NCBI GenBank assembly: GCA_019114465.1
Contig: DXFM01000014.1
Coordinates: forward strand, 1 to 64,000
DNA: 64,000 nucleotides
Direction: 5' to 3'
Origin: Candidatus Lachnoclostridium avicola
Lineage (GTDB): Bacteria; Bacillota; Clostridia; Lachnospirales; Lachnospiraceae
A program made the position numbers and the translations under genes. The notes below the pieces were generated by a model. The model was not told the origin of the DNA. It saw nothing but the letters and a program-made list of their open reading frames with translations, and searched no databases. Shown here piece after piece: positions 61,794 through 64,000 of the stretch; positions within the stretch are counted from its first letter, which is position 1; each line of letters opens with the position of its first letter.

Positions 61794-62774
61794 ATGCAGG
61801 AATATACAGAATGTCTCTACGAGATCATAAACGGAAAGGAGATCCGGATCAACGCCTGCCGCGGATACGGGGATACGGCAGTGATACCGGAGGAGATCGG
61901 CGGCCTGCCGGTGACAGAGCTGGGGGCTTACGTCTTCTCATCCAGCCGCCGGAAGACGCCGGAAGGGATCTGGAGCGGAGAGGAGCAGAGCTCTGGAGCG
62001 CTGGGAGCGGCGGAAGACGGGCCGCCTCTTCTGGAGGGGGAACGGCTGAAGGCATTGATTCTTCCTCCCACAGTGAGAAAAGCGGGGGTTTACGCTTTTT
62101 ACAACTGTGGAAACTGGGAGAGCCTGACCTGCCACAGCTCCTTTCATGATATTGGGGCGGGAGCTTTTACCGGATGCAAAAAGCTGACCCGTCTGGATAT
62201 TTTTATGGAGGAAGGCCAGACCCGGCCGGGTCTGAAGGACATTTTATCGGAGCTTCACCAGGAGGTTCATGTCAGATATCGGACGAAAAACGGGGAGACC
62301 CGCCTGGTCTTCCCGGAATATTATGAGGATGCGGTGGAGAACACCCCGGCCCGGATCGTCTCCGTGAAGGTGTACGGCAGCGGCCATTTTTACCGCTACT
62401 GTTTTGACGGCCGTCAGCTTCAGTTTAAGGATTACGACGCCCAGTTTGAAAATCTGGTGATCATGGACCGGCCGGAGCTGGCAGTGGAGGCGGCGGCCGG
62501 CCGTCTGCGCTGGCCGCTGAACCTGTCGGAAGAGGCCAGAACGCGGTATCTGGAGTATTTGAACAGCCACCGGGCGGACAGCGCCAGGTGGTTTTTAAAG
62601 GAGCGGGACGGCGCCGGATTAAAATGGCTGCTGGATACCGTGGATTTTGACGAGGGCGATCTGGCGGAAGCCATCCAGGCGGCGGGAGAGCTGCAGGCGG
62701 CGGAAGAGCTGTCCTTTCTTATGAATTACCGCCATGAAAAGTTCCGCCCGAAGCGGAGGAAATTTGAATTATGA
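61794..62774 (+). CDS. BspA-like leucine-rich-repeat protein
   Basis: 326 residues, no signal peptide, so cytoplasmic. The N-terminal half has the BspA/LRR_5-type repeats: AVIPEEIGGLPVTELGAYVF, LKALILPPTVRKAGVYAFYNC, LTCHSSFHDIGAGAFTGCKKLTRLDI. The C-terminal half is a different, helical domain with LSEEARTRYLEYL and AEELSFLMNYRHEKFRPKRRKF. The stop overlaps the next start (ATGA), so it is coupled to the VWA/DUF2201 gene. Confidence 0.85.
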   Translation: MQEYTECLYEIINGKEIRINACRGYGDTAVIPEEIGGLPVTELGAYVFSSSRRKTPEGIWSGEEQSSGALGAAEDGPPLLEGERLKALILPPTVRKAGVYAFYNCGNWESLTCHSSFHDIGAGAFTGCKKLTRLDIFMEEGQTRPGLKDILSELHQEVHVRYRTKNGETRLVFPEYYEDAVENTPARIVSVKVYGSGHFYRYCFDGRQLQFKDYDAQFENLVIMDRPELAVEAAAGRLRWPLNLSEEARTRYLEYLNSHRADSARWFLKERDGAGLKWLLDTVDFDEGDLAEAIQAAGELQAAEELSFLMNYRHEKFRPKRRKFEL

Positions 62775-64000
62775 TCGATCCCACAAGACAACGCCAGCTG
62801 GAAGAGCTGGACGCCGTTTCCATCTGCGTGGAGATTCTTGCCAATTCCAGGAATGAGCTGTACATGAACATGCGCTTTCTGGACCTGGCTTTGAGCAGTC
62901 TGTCTTTTCAGGCGGATCCCGGGTGTGCCGGGGTGGGAACGGACGGATATGATATTTTTTACCGGCCGGAATATCTCATGGGCCTTTACCGCCGCGGCCG
63001 GGTGTATGTAAACCGGGCGTATCTGCACATGGTGCTCCACTGCCTGTTCTGTCATCTGGACAACCGGGGAAAACGGGCGGAGGATTACTGGAATCTGGCC
63101 TGCGACATTGCCATAGAGTCCATTATCGACGGGATGTACCAGAAGTGCGTGCACGTTTCCCCATCCCCTTTCCGGCGGGAGCTGTACCAGAGACTGAAAA
63201 AAGATCTGAAGGTGCTGACTGCGGAAGGAGTCTACCGTCAGCTTCAGAACATGGAACTGAAGGAAGGACAGTACATGCGTCTGGCGTCGGAATTTCTGGT
63301 GGACGACCATCACTACTGGAAAGAGGACAAAAAAGGGGCCAGCAGCCAGCCCAGGAAGAATAAATGGGACAAAAACCGGGAACAGATGCAGACCAGCATG
63401 GAGACTTTTGCCAAGGAAAATTCCGGGGACAGCGGGGACCTGCTGGAACAGGTGCAGACGGAGAACCGCAGCCGCTGCGACTATAAGCGGTTCCTGAGAA
63501 AGTTTGCGGTGTTAAAGGAGGAACTTCAGGCGGATCCCGATTCCTTTGATTATGTGTTTTACACCTATGGTCTGGAGCTCTACGGAAATATGCCCCTGAT
63601 TGAGCCCCAGGAGACCAGGGAAGTCTACCGGGTGGAAGATTTCGCGGTGGTGGTGGACACCTCCATGTCCTGTTCGGGAGAGCTGGTGAAACGGTTCCTG
63701 AAGGAGACCTACACCGTGCTCTGCGAGTCGGAGAGCTATTTCCGCAAGATCAACGTGCACATCATTCAATGTGACGAGAAGATTCAGGACGATCACGTGA
63801 TCACCAGCCGGGAGGAGATGGAGGAATATATGAAAAATTTCACCATCCGGGGCTTCGGCGGCACTGATTTCCGCCCGGCATTTGAGTATGTGAACGCCCT
63901 GATCCGCATGGGAAAATTCCACAAGCTGAAGGGGCTGATCTATTTCACCGACGGGGAGGGAATCTTCCCGGTGAAGCGGCCACCCTACGATACGGCTTTT
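62771..64000 (+). CDS. VWA-domain protein of the DUF2201 type, N-terminal part (runs off window)
   Basis: 410 residues are present and the frame is open at the window edge. The N-terminal domain (about 1-260) contains MVLHCLFCHLDNR, a variant of the HExxH-like putative metallopeptidase motif of DUF2201_N (His pair kept, Glu missing). The C-terminal VWA-like domain begins VEDFAVVVDTSMSCSG (MIDAS DxSxS), with GFGGTDFRPAF and YFTDGEG. Such proteins often work with MoxR-type ATPases, which are not in the window. Start ATG overlaps the upstream stop. Confidence 0.88.
   Translation, partial: MIDPTRQRQLEELDAVSICVEILANSRNELYMNMRFLDLALSSLSFQADPGCAGVGTDGYDIFYRPEYLMGLYRRGRVYVNRAYLHMVLHCLFCHLDNRGKRAEDYWNLACDIAIESIIDGMYQKCVHVSPSPFRRELYQRLKKDLKVLTAEGVYRQLQNMELKEGQYMRLASEFLVDDHHYWKEDKKGASSQPRKNKWDKNREQMQTSMETFAKENSGDSGDLLEQVQTENRSRCDYKRFLRKFAVLKEELQADPDSFDYVFYTYGLELYGNMPLIEPQETREVYRVEDFAVVVDTSMSCSGELVKRFLKETYTVLCESESYFRKINVHIIQCDEKIQDDHVITSREEMEEYMKNFTIRGFGGTDFRPAFEYVNALIRMGKFHKLKGLIYFTDGEGIFPVKRPPYDTAF

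Overview
The window looks like a chromosomal segment of a Gram-positive anaerobe of the class Clostridia, probably a gut Lachnospiraceae-type organism. The reasons are strong AGGAGG-type ribosome binding sites, GC-rich genes (about 55-60% by eye) separated by AT-rich regulatory gaps, sortase-assembled pili, and typical clostridial families (DUF3793 with flavodoxin, CD1871A-type CXXC protein, CyuA, MMPL with a helical partner). No rRNA, tRNA or CRISPR array was recognised. The species cannot be named from the sequence alone.

Layout. 1-600: one end of a mobile element next to a truncated tyrosine recombinase. 640-8096: a sortase/pilus locus (large surface protein, major pilin-like protein, class C sortase, LPQTG minor pilin, second sortase). 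8042-13182: LysR regulator divergent from a 6-phospho-beta-glucosidase, a DUF554 membrane protein, a CapA-like lipoprotein and a nitroreductase. 13381-16464: TetR, a membrane-anchored methyltransferase and a MATE exporter behind a long structured leader. 16562-19177: an exonuclease read from an apparently leaderless mRNA, then a thioredoxin-like lipoprotein, a 49-residue CXXC protein and a polytopic 4Fe-4S protein. 19393-27370: APC permease plus enolase-superfamily enzyme plus LysR, then an esterase and ion-transporter-superfamily permease divergent from two overlapping LysR genes. 27486-34135: an iron-box-controlled DUF3793/flavodoxin pair, MarR/MATE, nucleoside hydrolase/MerR, a secreted repeat protein, a second DUF554 and a TetR. 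34385-41666: MMPL transporter with a long helical secreted partner, a FUSC protein and a LysR. 41831-46790: CyuA and a GntR-controlled nucleoside catabolic operon (nucleoside phosphorylase, deoB, deoC). 47037-54121: DUF3783, old-yellow-enzyme, nitroreductase, a Crp/Fnr regulator divergent from a four-gene PhnDCEE-type ABC operon, and a metallophosphoesterase without a normal start codon. 54231-56337: an AT-rich two-gene ATPase plus TOPRIM-like cassette that resembles anti-phage systems. 56599-61582: an iron/thiamine-type ABC operon ending in a beta-lactamase-fold protein. 61794-64000: a BspA-like protein and a VWA/DUF2201 protein cut by the window end.

Several control circuits can be read directly. 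The GntR operator TTAGACAAGTT occurs three times and one copy fills the spacer of the nucleoside operon promoter. A Crp-like palindrome lies about 42 bases upstream of the predicted phn operon start. A palindrome fills the cyuA promoter spacer. A DtxR-like 18-bp palindrome occurs twice, 14 kb apart, once beside a near-consensus Fur box. The most promising items for novelty are the ATPase/TOPRIM cassette, the terminator-containing leader before the first MATE gene, and the two-site iron-type operator.
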